A DNA stretch of 64,000 nt from Crossaster papposus (Eukaryota; Echinodermata; Asteroidea; Velatida; Solasteridae), in assembly GCA_037893245.1 (NCBI GenBank), contig JBAIAA010000519.1:434001-498000 (forward strand). Reading direction: 5' to 3'. Position 1 is the first letter of the stretch. Each line of letters starts with the position of its first letter. Shown here in pieces: positions 1-10,710 of this stretch. The notes beneath the pieces are model-generated. The model saw only the letters and a program-made list of their open reading frames with translations. It had not been told where the DNA came from and did not search any database. The translations under genes were made by a program, and so were the position numbers.

Positions 1-2499
1 TTTTGTGCTAAGCAAATTTTTGTGCTTAGCAGCTCCGTGAAATTGGCCCCTGGGGTTTGGAAAACAGCCAGCATTTCAATCATTACAGTTTACTGTAAAC
101 AGACGTCTGGGCAACAGACTTCTACCGTCTGTCGAAAGAGGGCGCTTTTAAAGTTTAAAGTGTCGTCTGCTTTTCGATGGTTGCAGACGATAACCCCCAG
201 AACCAAACACTCGCATGCACACGCATGTCAACACTTAATATCATCAACATCATATTCATAATACCACGTCCCTTCTTACACAATTACCTCCACTCAACTG
301 GTACCAAAATAATCTACCAAGGAAATCATGCCACATTTACCCTGTTTATCTGATAATTAGGGAGGGCCGGGTATAAACCTTCGCCCAGGTAGATATTGAC
401 TTTTCAAGATAATCTGTTATAATTGTGTTTGCATCGACCAGGCAAACACATTCAAGCACGGGACTTAGGACTAGACCTGACACGGTACTGCCTTACTAAC
501 CTTACAACTTGAAATTATTTAGATAAAGCTTGGAGCTATAAAAAGGCTCCATGGATAAAGAAAGTCAACGTTGGTGGCCCACAAAATCAGATAATGGTTC
601 TTAATTCCAGACGGATTAGGTGCAGGTTGGCCAAAATATAGGTGAACTTCATTTGCGGCCTAGTAGTCAGTGTTACAAAACAGTTAAAACTACCAAGTTT
701 CATCACCCAAAAATATTTTGGGTGCCAGTTTGTTTTTCAAATTTTATTTACTTTCGAATATGAAAATCGACCCGAACGATCAGCCCACGTTTAGTGATTA
801 TGCTACTTTACAAATTAATTCCGAGTTGCTTGCTGCTAGCTTTGGCCAGACTATAATTTAGCCCCATTCTCGCCCCATAATTTGACTGTAATAGCCAGTC
901 TGCAGGTGCCCCAAAAGGGAGGGGACTCGAATAAAATGTATTGTCAGACGCTCTAAATCCACGCGATACTATTTCACATTTAATTTACGTTTGGCAACAA
1001 GCGCGGGTGCATGAGCGTTCGGGTGCGGAGGGTCGAGGATACATAATGTATGGGGAAAAGGTATCTTGACACTGTACTGTCATTTTCGAAACATTACGCC
1101 TTTTTTATTTGAAACTAGTTTGCAGCAGTTATTAATTAATAACAAAAGAAGAACAATTCCAAATTTCTTTATATTTTTTTTTTTTTTAATATTTTTTTTG
1201 GGGGGGACACAAAAAATATATATATCTTGCCATCAAAGTAAATTGTTCTCGAGGGCTAAATATTTGACGTCACGTTTCTCCAATGTATCGATAACAGATT
1301 TTAATACAAAGTGTAAACATAGTGCTTGTGGCCAGCCGGCAATGTGTCGTTTTAACCAAAATAATTGGGCAAAAAGCGCACCATTATGGTAGTCGCAGTT
1401 GACAATCTAAATTACATATAGACAATGAAACATTTCCCTGTGCAATTTGTAAAAAAACCACAAAACCAAAAAACATTATCGGCCTAAAGCAGACCGAAAT
1501 TCGAACGGAGCACAATTTTGTCTCCCCGGGTTTGAAAAGTCCCAAATCCTCATCCTGAGCCACGCAGCGCTTTTACGCGCTTTCTACTATAGCGCTCAAA
1601 GCCCTGCGTTGTTAGCGCAAAAAATAATGCGCCCAATCAGAGCCTCCGTTACAAACAGACCAATGCCATTTCACAAACCCTGGCTTTGGATCTGTCGCCG
1701 GCTACAGCCTATTGCTAAACTGTATGAATGAAGCCTGAAATGAAGACAAAGCTGGGGTTCGAAAAACAGCCAAAGGCATGGGAACCAACGCGCATTTCTA
1801 TTGGTCCATTCGCTTGGACATCAGAGGTGTTCTCACCAAAAAAATAATGTTCACCCTCCCACGTAAAAGAAAAGACTGAAAAGCTACGTAAACGCCAAAA
1901 CAATTAAATATAGTGGTAGAAATTGTCATTTTACCAGGGGTGGACGTTTATATCATGTATTGACCAACTTGTTTAATGATTGCTGCAAATGTCCGCAGGG
2001 TTTGAGGGCGACAATTCTTATCGTACAATGGTGACAAAAGTGACATAATTACACATTCACGTGGGTGATATGCATAGGCGTATAGATTTCTAGGTTAATG
2101 AGTGGATGTATAATTTCCCGAGAATTGACGAAGAATGGGGAATGAGGATATTTTTCATTGTTACTCAAATATAGGCTATATCATTCTTAATTTTAATTTG
2201 GTGTTTGGGGATTATACATCTTCTTAACACCCAAGAAGTTCACGCCAGGAGATGCAAGTTTGCACGGCAAAGTTTCGCTGTCTGCCATTTTATGTCGATA
2301 GTAAGGTCCCCGCTGCACTATGCCATGGAAATATTGCTATTGAAAACCAGCGCGATCAACCGCAGTAGGAACTCTAGTCGATCAGAGTTAGTCGAACTAT
2401 GGTTAACTATCAAACGTTGAAGCAATAGAATTGAAATATCGCTGGCTGGCACATAGCCACTCCCCTTTATTTAACAGACAAATACATTTCCTAATAAAT
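1..2499. other. Stretch without a recognised gene
   Basis: AT-rich sequence with only short frames. If the secreted-protein gene has further exons they should lie here on the minus strand; I could not identify one. Confidence 0.5.
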
Positions 2500-3769
2500 T
2501 TATGCACGCATGCGCATAAATAGGCCGGGAGGCAAAGAGCGAAATCGGCTCATTGGAAATGCACAGGGCTCCAAAATAATTTATCCCAATTTCGCCAGGA
2601 TTTGTCCCATTTGTTTTGGGTAACGTCCCTGAAATCTTCATAAGTATTACTTTCTGGTCTAAGTATTACTTTCTGGGTTCCTAGGGGTACAAAATAAAAA
2701 CTGTGTGCTTACAACAAGCCTGGGTGCGAATTTTTTTCCCCAAAACTACATCGCCATAGAACTGATTTTTAGCGCATCTGATTGGCTATCTGTTACGTCA
2801 TGGTAGTAAATTTTACTCTCAATTTATTGACCCTAGGATTCTCGACTTATTGACCATATACTCTGGGTTTTATTGACCCTAGGACTCTCAACTTATTGAC
2901 CGTAACCCTAACCCTAACCCTTTTTGACCATAGGACTCTGGGCTTTTTGGACCCTAGATGAATGGATGACGTAGATGTTAAACAACCAATCAGATGCACT
3001 AAAAACCAGTTCTATGGCGATGTCGTTTGGAGAAAAAAAATCGCAGCCCGGGCCGCGATTTTTTTTTTCCCAAACAGGTTTGCACAATTTCATGAATTAT
3101 TCAGTAGTTTGGATGAGAAGTTATGTTTATTCATCGGAATAAAACATGACGTCACAGCATTGTTGTTATTAGTTAACTAGTTACAATAAATCACTTTAAA
3201 GAACAGCTGTTGTCGAGCTGCTATACGTAGTGTAGTGGATAGTGGGATTGGCTATGGATCAAAGATCCCGGGTTCGAATCCTGCTGTAGTAGGTCACCTC
3301 GTTTTTCCTAGTCAAATTGATATCTTTAGAGTATTTTTTATTTAAGGGGAAAAGGAGACCTAGAACCTAAGTGTTGTACAGCGATCAACGCAACTACTGA
3401 ATAATTCATGAAATTGTGCAAACCTGTTTGGGAAAAAAAATAATCGCCGGACCGCCCTATGCAAGCAGAATTCAGGCTGGATGTGTTCATCGGCAAATAG
3501 TTCAACGTGTTTTTTTTATCCGAAGTACACGGTTATTTTTTCGCAAATGCGGAAAGTTTTTAAGTTTTTATGTTGTACCCATAAAAAAAACACTTACACC
3601 AGAAAATAATACCTATGACGATTTTAGGGACTTTTTCAAAAATAAATAAAACAAATCCTGGAGAAATTTAGAGAAAAATTAATGTCAAAACTTGATGGAC
3701 CCCTGTACATTGGATCGATTTCGCTTCTTGCCTCCCGGCCTATTTATGCGCATGCGGAATGTGTCTGTT
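2500..3769. repeat. Nested inverted repeats around a telomere-like motif
   Basis: Three pairs of arms can be matched: 2500-2547 with 3716-3769 (CTCCCGGCCTATTTATGCGC), 2728-2801 with 2966-3044 (CATCGCCATAGAACTG and relatives), and 3068-3109 with 3392-3433 (42 bp, perfect). (TAACCC)3 lies at 2903-2920 in the second loop. Probably nested foldback elements. Confidence 0.75.
3217..3292 (+). repeat. tRNA-like sequence inside a foldback structure
   Basis: TAGTGTAGTGGATAG and GGTTCGAATCC resemble tRNA A and B boxes at tRNA spacing, but the T-stem and acceptor do not pair well. It lies in the 280-bp loop of the inverted repeat at 3068-3433, so it is probably a SINE head, not a functional tRNA. Confidence 0.5.
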
Positions 3770-3852
3770 TGTGCGGAAATCTTTTGTTTGTCTATAATTT
3801 TACGCGTCGGCGTCGAATTGTAATTTATGTGATTGGACAATATTTCACTTAC

Positions 3853-4684
3853 AGGCGGCAGATGCGATTCTACTGCTGCAATATAATTGCTCAAAATCGT
3901 GTTCTCTTCAAAACCATCTTCGTTCATGTATAACCACCCGTCATGATGATTGCCAAATTGGGTTAGACTCGGACCTTCGTGGTGTACCACTCAAGATTGA
4001 GGAGGGCCCTAAGTGTTCTAGGTCCTAGTTAGGCACCGGTGTTCCGTATACTCCTCCCAAGAGGCACTATAGCGCAGGTATGGGAAACCGGTCCCTATAA
4101 TAAGCTCCCTGTTCCTTTAGGGTTTGGACGGGGGAACGCGCATCAGTGCCGATGTCACCCTAAAACTACTACTGTTCCTATTAGTATTATTGGGTAATCT
4201 GGCCATCATCGAATATGCTCAAATATTCAGATAACAATGGCAGAAGCTTTGCAATAGGCGGTCGAATTGGTCGATCTTTGTTGATACTGCACGCATGAAA
4301 TTAGCGATTAGGTTTTATGCTGAGGTTGCAAAAATAAATGGTGCCACTTTTTGCCGCAGACCTAAAACTTGGATACACCTTCATGGATACATATACTATT
4401 ATTATAGCGTTGAAAATTTAATTTGAAATTTATGTAGTATTACGCGTATATTCCATAAGTCCTGAAGTCAAAAATTTGTTCGAACGCGTGCGTGCCCAAA
4501 ACTCCTAAATCGTCAAGGCTTGGCATAACTTGAGAGCCCGTCGAGTAAACATTTCGGTCGGTCGGGGGTGGGGAGGGGGGAGGGGGGGGGGGGGGGGGGG
4601 CTTTTTCTTCTAAAAGTGATATTATTTGGAATACTCACCAGCCACTGCTAACACAAAAAGTCCCAAAATACGTAAGCCAGCCAT
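3853..4684 (-). CDS. Secreted protein of unknown family, first two exons (partial)
   Basis: Exon 1 (4684-4639) starts with ATG and encodes MAGLRILGLFVLAVA, a typical signal-peptide core, then splits a Gly codon at GTGAGT. Exon 2 (3974-3853) begins after a CACGAAG acceptor in the matching phase and ends in phase 0 at GTAAGT. Together they give about 56 residues. The mature part is acidic and contains HHDGWLYMNEDGFEEN and SNYIAAVESHLPP, which I do not recognise. A TATA box lies about 85 bases upstream of the ATG, and the short leader has an upstream-free start, which supports a real promoter and first exon. Later exons would lie below 3853 or beyond the window start; I found none. The acceptor has a weak pyrimidine tract, so exon 2 is less certain than exon 1. 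Confidence 0.6.
4582..4600. repeat. Poly-G tract
   Basis: Nineteen G in a row, in intron 1 of the secreted-protein gene about 40 bp from its donor. Confidence 0.95.
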
Positions 4685-4744
4685 GATTAATTCATCAAGT
4701 TCAGGACTTCTGGTAGCTGCTGCAGTCGTCCGTTGATCTGGCAA

Positions 4745-4776
4745 CGTCAGCTGATAGTCTACGCTTTTTATATATA
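4745..4776 (-). promoter_or_regulatory. TATA-type core promoter of the secreted-protein gene
   Basis: On the minus strand TATATATAAAAA occupies 4776-4765. About 20-25 nt later a TCAGC initiator-like motif occurs near 4755-4750. The ATG follows at 4684. The order TATA, initiator, short leader, signal-peptide ATG is what a strongly transcribed secreted-protein gene shows. Confidence 0.6.
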
Positions 4777-5009
4777 GCACTGCTCTAGAACTTTATCAAA
4801 AGGGGTCATCAGAACTAACTGTCCCAAAGATACTTAAATTAATTGTTATTGCAAAACACATTATGTGCAAAATGGTCGGACTTTGGAAGTTAGAAAAACA
4901 CTAACGCCCATTTTAGTGGATTCCTTATTTTGTTTCTACCTCGATCCCCATTTGCTTTGAAAGTACCGACGAGCACACAATTTGTAAACTGCCTGTTTTT
5001 CATTTGCTC

Positions 5010-5303
5010 TTAAAAGTAGGATAGGCCTACACCATTTGCAGATATCAAACAAAATTACTACCGAATTATTAAAAAATATCTTACTTATTTGAAAGTGAAT
5101 AACGATTTGTAGGCATCCAGCAAAATGATTGCGCTAGATAACCTATAAATATTCAAAAATAAATAAACTGTATTAAAAAATTAAAGATCGCCAGACGGCG
5201 ATCGCGAAAAAACCCATCAAGAACAACATAAGAACCACTGCCCGACGCCGGTTGAAAACAGGATTGTAAAACTTCGAAAAGGTCGATGTATGGTGTATCC
5301 TAG
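5010..5303 (+). mobile_element. Family B MITE, diverged
   Basis: Contains ACACCATTTGCAGATATC, GCATCCAGCAAAATGATTGC, the centre GATCGCCAGACGGCGATCGCG and the end GGTGTATCCTA. Internal deletions shorten it. The centre is a small palindrome without satellite units. Confidence 0.75.
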
Positions 5304-8300
5304 AGCGATTTGGCAGTAAACCCATTTCGGGCTAACAGGACCTATCAAAACCACCCCACAATCCTAACTTGAAAAAATGCCAATGTTTTACGACTGCAGT
5401 CGTTAATCTATTTCCAGTGATTAGGTCTGTCATGACATGTATTATTGTGCGAGAAAATCTGTTTTATATGATTACCGAAACCAATACAAATGAAATAAAA
5501 ATCAAGTCACAAATTGCAATTTACACTCTTTAACATTATGCAATTATAAACTACGGGTGGAGTTTCCCTTTTATGGCTTTAGCTGCAACAAACAAATACG
5601 GTTTTTTTTAGTGAGGCATCTGCTACCAAAACAAATGCACATAGTTACGAGATTTCTTTGTAATTTACAAATTCTTGAGGCCGGACGTTAACTCAAACGA
5701 ACACATTTTGCAGCGGGTGCGCGACGGCAAATGTTAACACAATGGAGCATGTATTAGCTCAGTTGTCCTTTTACCAAACATAACGAGTGTTTAAGACTGC
5801 TTCCAAATTGGGTGAATATAATTATAACAATTCAAAGTACAAAGGCGAATTAAAAACCGACGTTTGTTATAATTGTTATATGTACGTATACCTGGCGAGC
5901 ATGCCACTCATGACTGTACCCGCGAATGAATCGAAACTCTTCCGTCCCAGGAGAATTTTCGATTTATTAGGTTGAGACAAATCCTTTCTGGTTGAAGAGG
6001 TTTTTGGTCAAATAACCCTTATACATTTGTACATTGATGTTTTCCCGGCCCTTGCACAACACACTCCTACTTTGCAAACAGATTAAGTCCATAATTTTAT
6101 ACTTGCAAGATATCCACTTGTTTGTTTACTTTATTACAAATTACTACCATTTCAAATCATTATCATACCAGGGACAAAGTACTACAACTGTTCTTTATTT
6201 ACCTCTTATCTTCAAAACAGCCACTTATCGTATCCATTGTGAAACAACACTGTGTATTCGGTGGCACACTGTACCACGTTTGTGTTTGCTTTATGTTTAG
6301 ATGTTTAGTATTGTTGGAAGTACAATATTGACAGTGTAGCGCAGGGTAGCGTGGATAAGACCATAGAGCAAGGAACAGATAAGACTATAACGGTACCTTT
6401 TGCAGCAAAACAAAATACTGTTGGAAAGCTTTCGAGAAATAAATTATTCCCCCTGACATGCTGTCATTTTAAAGAAATAATAAAAGAAGTCCAAAAATGC
6501 ATCTACTCTTAGAGACGCATTTTTGAAAATTACCATTTCTAGTATATAGTTGGTTACAAGCAACATTTTAGAATATTATTTCTCAGAATCTACAGCATTT
6601 ACAGAGCTAAATCTTTGTTCATTCTTTTCTTACCACCAATGCAGACGTACGTTATATTATTTTCTTGATTCACTTAAAAAGAGGGGGGACGACGAAATAA
6701 ATAGGTTACTTCAAAAATGTATTGAAATATTACAACAATCGGCGTTAATATTGTAACTATACAATCACGCTTTTATTGGTCAGACAAATTAGCCTAGTTT
6801 TAGTCTGCAGTAACCAAAGGACGCGCGGCTGGCGAAAATGGTGACCATAGACAATATCGGAAAATTGTAGATGGCGCTCGTTATCCTGAACACAGAGCCC
6901 TTTGGGTGAAACAGAGCAAACTAAATTATAATAGACCTAAGTGCTAAAACGCACGATCTTAATTATTAAAATAATTAGAACTCTCACGTGTTCAGGGACT
7001 ACAGAAACATGACGACCAGCATGTCATATTCTTTTCAATTTTTGGTGGGTTGACCGATGACTTTTTCGAAAAATTCTTACCCAAACAAGACAATTTCATT
7101 TAAAACGCAAGGCTAACTCTTAGACGAGGAGCTATAAACCCACTCGGCCATTCGACTACCAGTGAAGAAAAGAATACAACGTACGTCTGCATTGGTAGTG
7201 AGGGGACAGGGAAACGAAACTACGGACAAGCAGGGTACGGACTTGTGACTCAACTCAATGAGCCCATCATACCGACTCCCATATAGTGTTCTTCTGGGTT
7301 CTAGGATTTCCCGGCCGACTACACCTCCTTCCCTGTCCATGTTACCCGACGGCCACACGTACACCATAATAAGGGATGAAGCGGGGTGACGCCCCAAGTC
7401 TTGCTTTCCTAGCTAGCAAACGAACCCTGTACATATACAAAGGCAACGAGGCGACATGTGTGAAGTGCTTGCTAGAACTAAATACTCCTTTTGTTTTACT
7501 CTTCTATTTATATCGTGCACTAGCAGTTACGTAACACCTTACTGAACCCTTGGCAACTTGGTATGCGATGTCCGAATTCCTAAGACAATTGTTTCCCGCT
7601 ACACTGCGAACCGCTGGAAATGAATAATATGGCAAGTGTCTTTGGTCTAGACAATTTAGAGTTCAACGGTGCCAAGCTGTGTGAACAAGTCCATCAGTGT
7701 ACCAGATGTTATTCAAATTTAACTCGGGGTCACGCGCAAATGGCTATATTGATCAACGTTGTTACTTCACCATTTGCCTTTTGTTAGATATTAATAGTGA
7801 TGTATACTATAAATTTAAAAAGTACTTTAATAAGATTCGGCTTGGGAAATTTAAATTGGGAGAAAAACTAAAAAAAGAAATGGCAACATTGACCACTTCC
7901 GGTTCAATTAATGCACTTTCAAAGTGTACTTTTATTATACATGAATGAGCTACACTGTTGGAGGAAGTACATGTATGCACATTGCTATTCGGTAAACACA
8001 TTATGTACATTGTACAAAGCTATTTCCACATACATAAAACATCATGATCTAGATTTTCTGATACTAGTAAAAGTAAGAAACAGATTTGGATTTTGAATTT
8101 TCGTGGATAACATGTTAAGGCTGTGATGGGTTGGTCAGTGAAGTCCAAAGGATAAAAGTTAACTTTATCTCTGCGTCAAAATAATCCTTTACCAAATAAA
8201 TTAACGAGTCATACTGGAATTTAATCGAAACTCATTTCCCCCTGAACATTTACAAAGAATCTCTACAGGTTGCGTATGTATAATTACCTGCATTTTACAT

Positions 8301-9607
8301 TATATTCTATTTTACACAATTTATGTACAATCGAGAAAGGTCTAGTAAAATCAATTCTTGCTAAATACAAGGATCATTGAAATTTCGCCTGTGCACACAA
8401 CACTACCCGCTAATTTCAACCAAGATGCGGCCGGAATAGGTGTACTCACATATAATAGTAATAAGCAGGTGATATACTCAGGGTACCGATTAAAATAGTT
8501 TTGGTGCAGGTTTTAATTCAGCAACATTTTAGGAATAAAGAAGAAATGACGGTACCTATGGTAAACAATAACAGTAACAGTTTTCTCCCCAAACTCATTA
8601 AGAACTCACTAAAATTGTTGGCTTAGGAGGTCTATCACAGAGTTAACTCGAGTGAAGGCTAATAACACTCAAGTCCCCGAAATTAACAAAACTATTATAC
8701 ATGTACGTACAGTACGGTACAATGGCCGCTTATTGTGTTTACAATATATGCACTAAGTTACGGATCTCCCACCTCGTGATTCTGTAGTGCACAAAATACT
8801 ACCCTGGAACCAGACAGCGGAAATGCATTTTCCAATCCGTGGTTTCATCATTGGCTTGAAGCGATTTCTTGTTAAAAATACCAACAAATGACTTTCTTGT
8901 GCTCATTAATTATACAGTGTTCAAACTTGTGCGACTCGAATAGACTATTTGAATCGACTCGATGCAACTCGACTATACACTGTGACTTGACTCGACTTCT
9001 TGACCGAATGACCCAACTTGAGTCACAAAAATCTGTGACTTTTTACAACTATCTATGCTATACATGAACACGATCTTTAAACTTTTAAGTTTGAGATCTA
9101 CTTTAACCCCAACATTGCTGAATACGTAAATTTCACACCTTGGAGAGTTGGGGTTAAATGTACACAGAAAAAAACTTATATTTTATTTAAATTCAAACTT
9201 GAGGTCAGACAGCACACAACAGAACACAACCTACTAGTTCTAGTACCCACAGTTTAAGTACCATTCAATTTCACATTCTCAGTAAACAACAAACATGTAA
9301 TTCCTATTTACATTATTAACCAAAAAATAAAAGGCAAATTATTGTTTAACACAAACAATTCACGACTTGATTCATATTTATATCCATGTATCATTGATTT
9401 TGATATAAAAAGTCCTGTGAATATTTAACAAAATTTACAAAGGTGATATTAAAAAAACAACGGAATAAATAAAACACTGAAAACACAAAACGGCACAATT
9501 ATGCAACAAAACAAATTTGAAAAAAATACAACCAGGATGAGCATGTTTTAATTCTGATGTTTTGCAAGAGCGAGCTAAATCTGTTTTAGTGCAAATATTA
9601 GTTTAAC
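5304..9607. other. Stretch without a recognised gene
   Basis: AT-rich intergenic DNA. A GACTCGACTCG-like imperfect repeat occurs near 8930-9015. No exon pair with matching phases was found. Confidence 0.5.
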
Positions 9608-9611
9608 TTAA

Positions 9612-9853
9612 CCAGTTTGCACCAGAGGATGTTTTCCCCAAATTCAAAACGTATGACGCATAAACACGTCACGAGCAAGGCCGGAAATGTCTGTAAGCAG
9701 CAAGCAAGGCCGGAAATGTCTGTCAGCAGCGAGCAAGGCCGGAAATGTTTGTTTCCCGGTACCATCGGCCTGAACCTGCCTCAGATCGAGTTTCGTTAAA
9801 AATAATCCTGCGCCTCCGCTCGGTGATGTTAAAATGATCCCGGCGCGAACTGG
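9612..9853 (+). mobile_element. Family A MITE (TTAA-type, piggyBac-like)
   Basis: The element starts CCAGTTTGCACC after TTAA and ends GGCGCGAACTGG before TTGA. It contains the family's core GACGCATAAACACGTCACGAGC, shared with eight other copies here. TTAA target duplications are diagnostic of the piggyBac superfamily; there is no transposase. Confidence 0.8.
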
Positions 9854-10009
9854 TTGAAGGTAATATAGATTTGCGAACATCAAAAATCAAAACTACGGAA
9901 TTATTATGAAATATTTCACTTGACTGTAGGTGACGAATAATAGTCTCAAGCATCTTGTGAAATCATGGCACCTGGTGTCTTTTTTATTTTATTAAAATTT
10001 AGTATCAAT

Positions 10010-10190
10010 TTCCAACGATGGTCGTCCAACCATCATTGGAAAAACCCGACTATTTAAAAAAAAATGCCCCATTTCATCAAATTTAGTATATATCAACATG
10101 AATGGGTGCAAGCCAGCTAGTCTGGTTTCTTTAACTGAAAATTCCCTCTGAAGTGGGGTCTGGGAGCCAAACTACAAGAGCAGTTGTTTT
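10010..10190. repeat. Interspersed repeat also seen at 59590-59690 and 45970-46090
   Basis: TTTCCAACGATGGTCG and GGGTGCAAGCCAGCTAGTCTGG occur here; the reverse complement of both lies at 59590-59690, and a related part at 45970-46090. There is a small hairpin at 10012-10041. It is unclassified and lies downstream of IFT54. Confidence 0.5.
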
Positions 10191-10436
10191 TTCCGAGTGA
10201 TCTTCCAATTTGGCAGTGTGCCAATGACATGGAATGCAGCCAAGTGAGACTTTTTGTCCCGAAACCTGGTTTTGGGGGTCTGTTTTTGTTGCGTGTGCTA
10301 AAGTCATGAATTTTCAGTAGTCATTTTGGCACCTCGGTTTAACAAGCAAAATGCGAGTGTTATTGTGAATTTTTTGTTTAGCTAACTTCTGAAACTCAAC
10401 AATACTTAGTGTAACATGTAGTCTTTAGTCTTCCCC

Positions 10437-10442
10437 TTTATT
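10437..10442 (-). terminator. Candidate poly(A) signal for IFT54
   Basis: Plus-strand TTTATT reads AATAAA on the minus strand, about 270 nt after the IFT54 stop codon. It is the first canonical hexamer I noticed in that flank. Confidence 0.45.
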
Positions 10443-10710
10443 TACCGAATTGGGAGTTGGATTTACAATTAACATACCACCACCACTTAACCAGGACTAT
10501 GATTAGAACCTGGTTGGTAACGGAATTGCAGCGTCTAAGTGAAACGAAAAGTAAATCACAAAAAGTGTGTGGTAAAACTAGGCAGAAGCGAATAGTGTTT
10601 TCTCGGACAAAATTACAACACTTTGTTGGACCTTAAAATCTTGGCACTGTGATTGGTCAATTTGAAAGAGGGGTGTGGCCTACTGGATAGGTCTATTGAC
10701 AGGGAGATAC

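Noticed and set aside
2903..2920. Telomere end
   Set aside because: Only three TAACCC units inside unrelated sequence: an interstitial remnant at most.
3217..3292. Functional tRNA gene
   Set aside because: A and B box motifs are present, but the T-stem and acceptor stem do not pair and it lies in a foldback loop; a SINE-like remnant is more likely.
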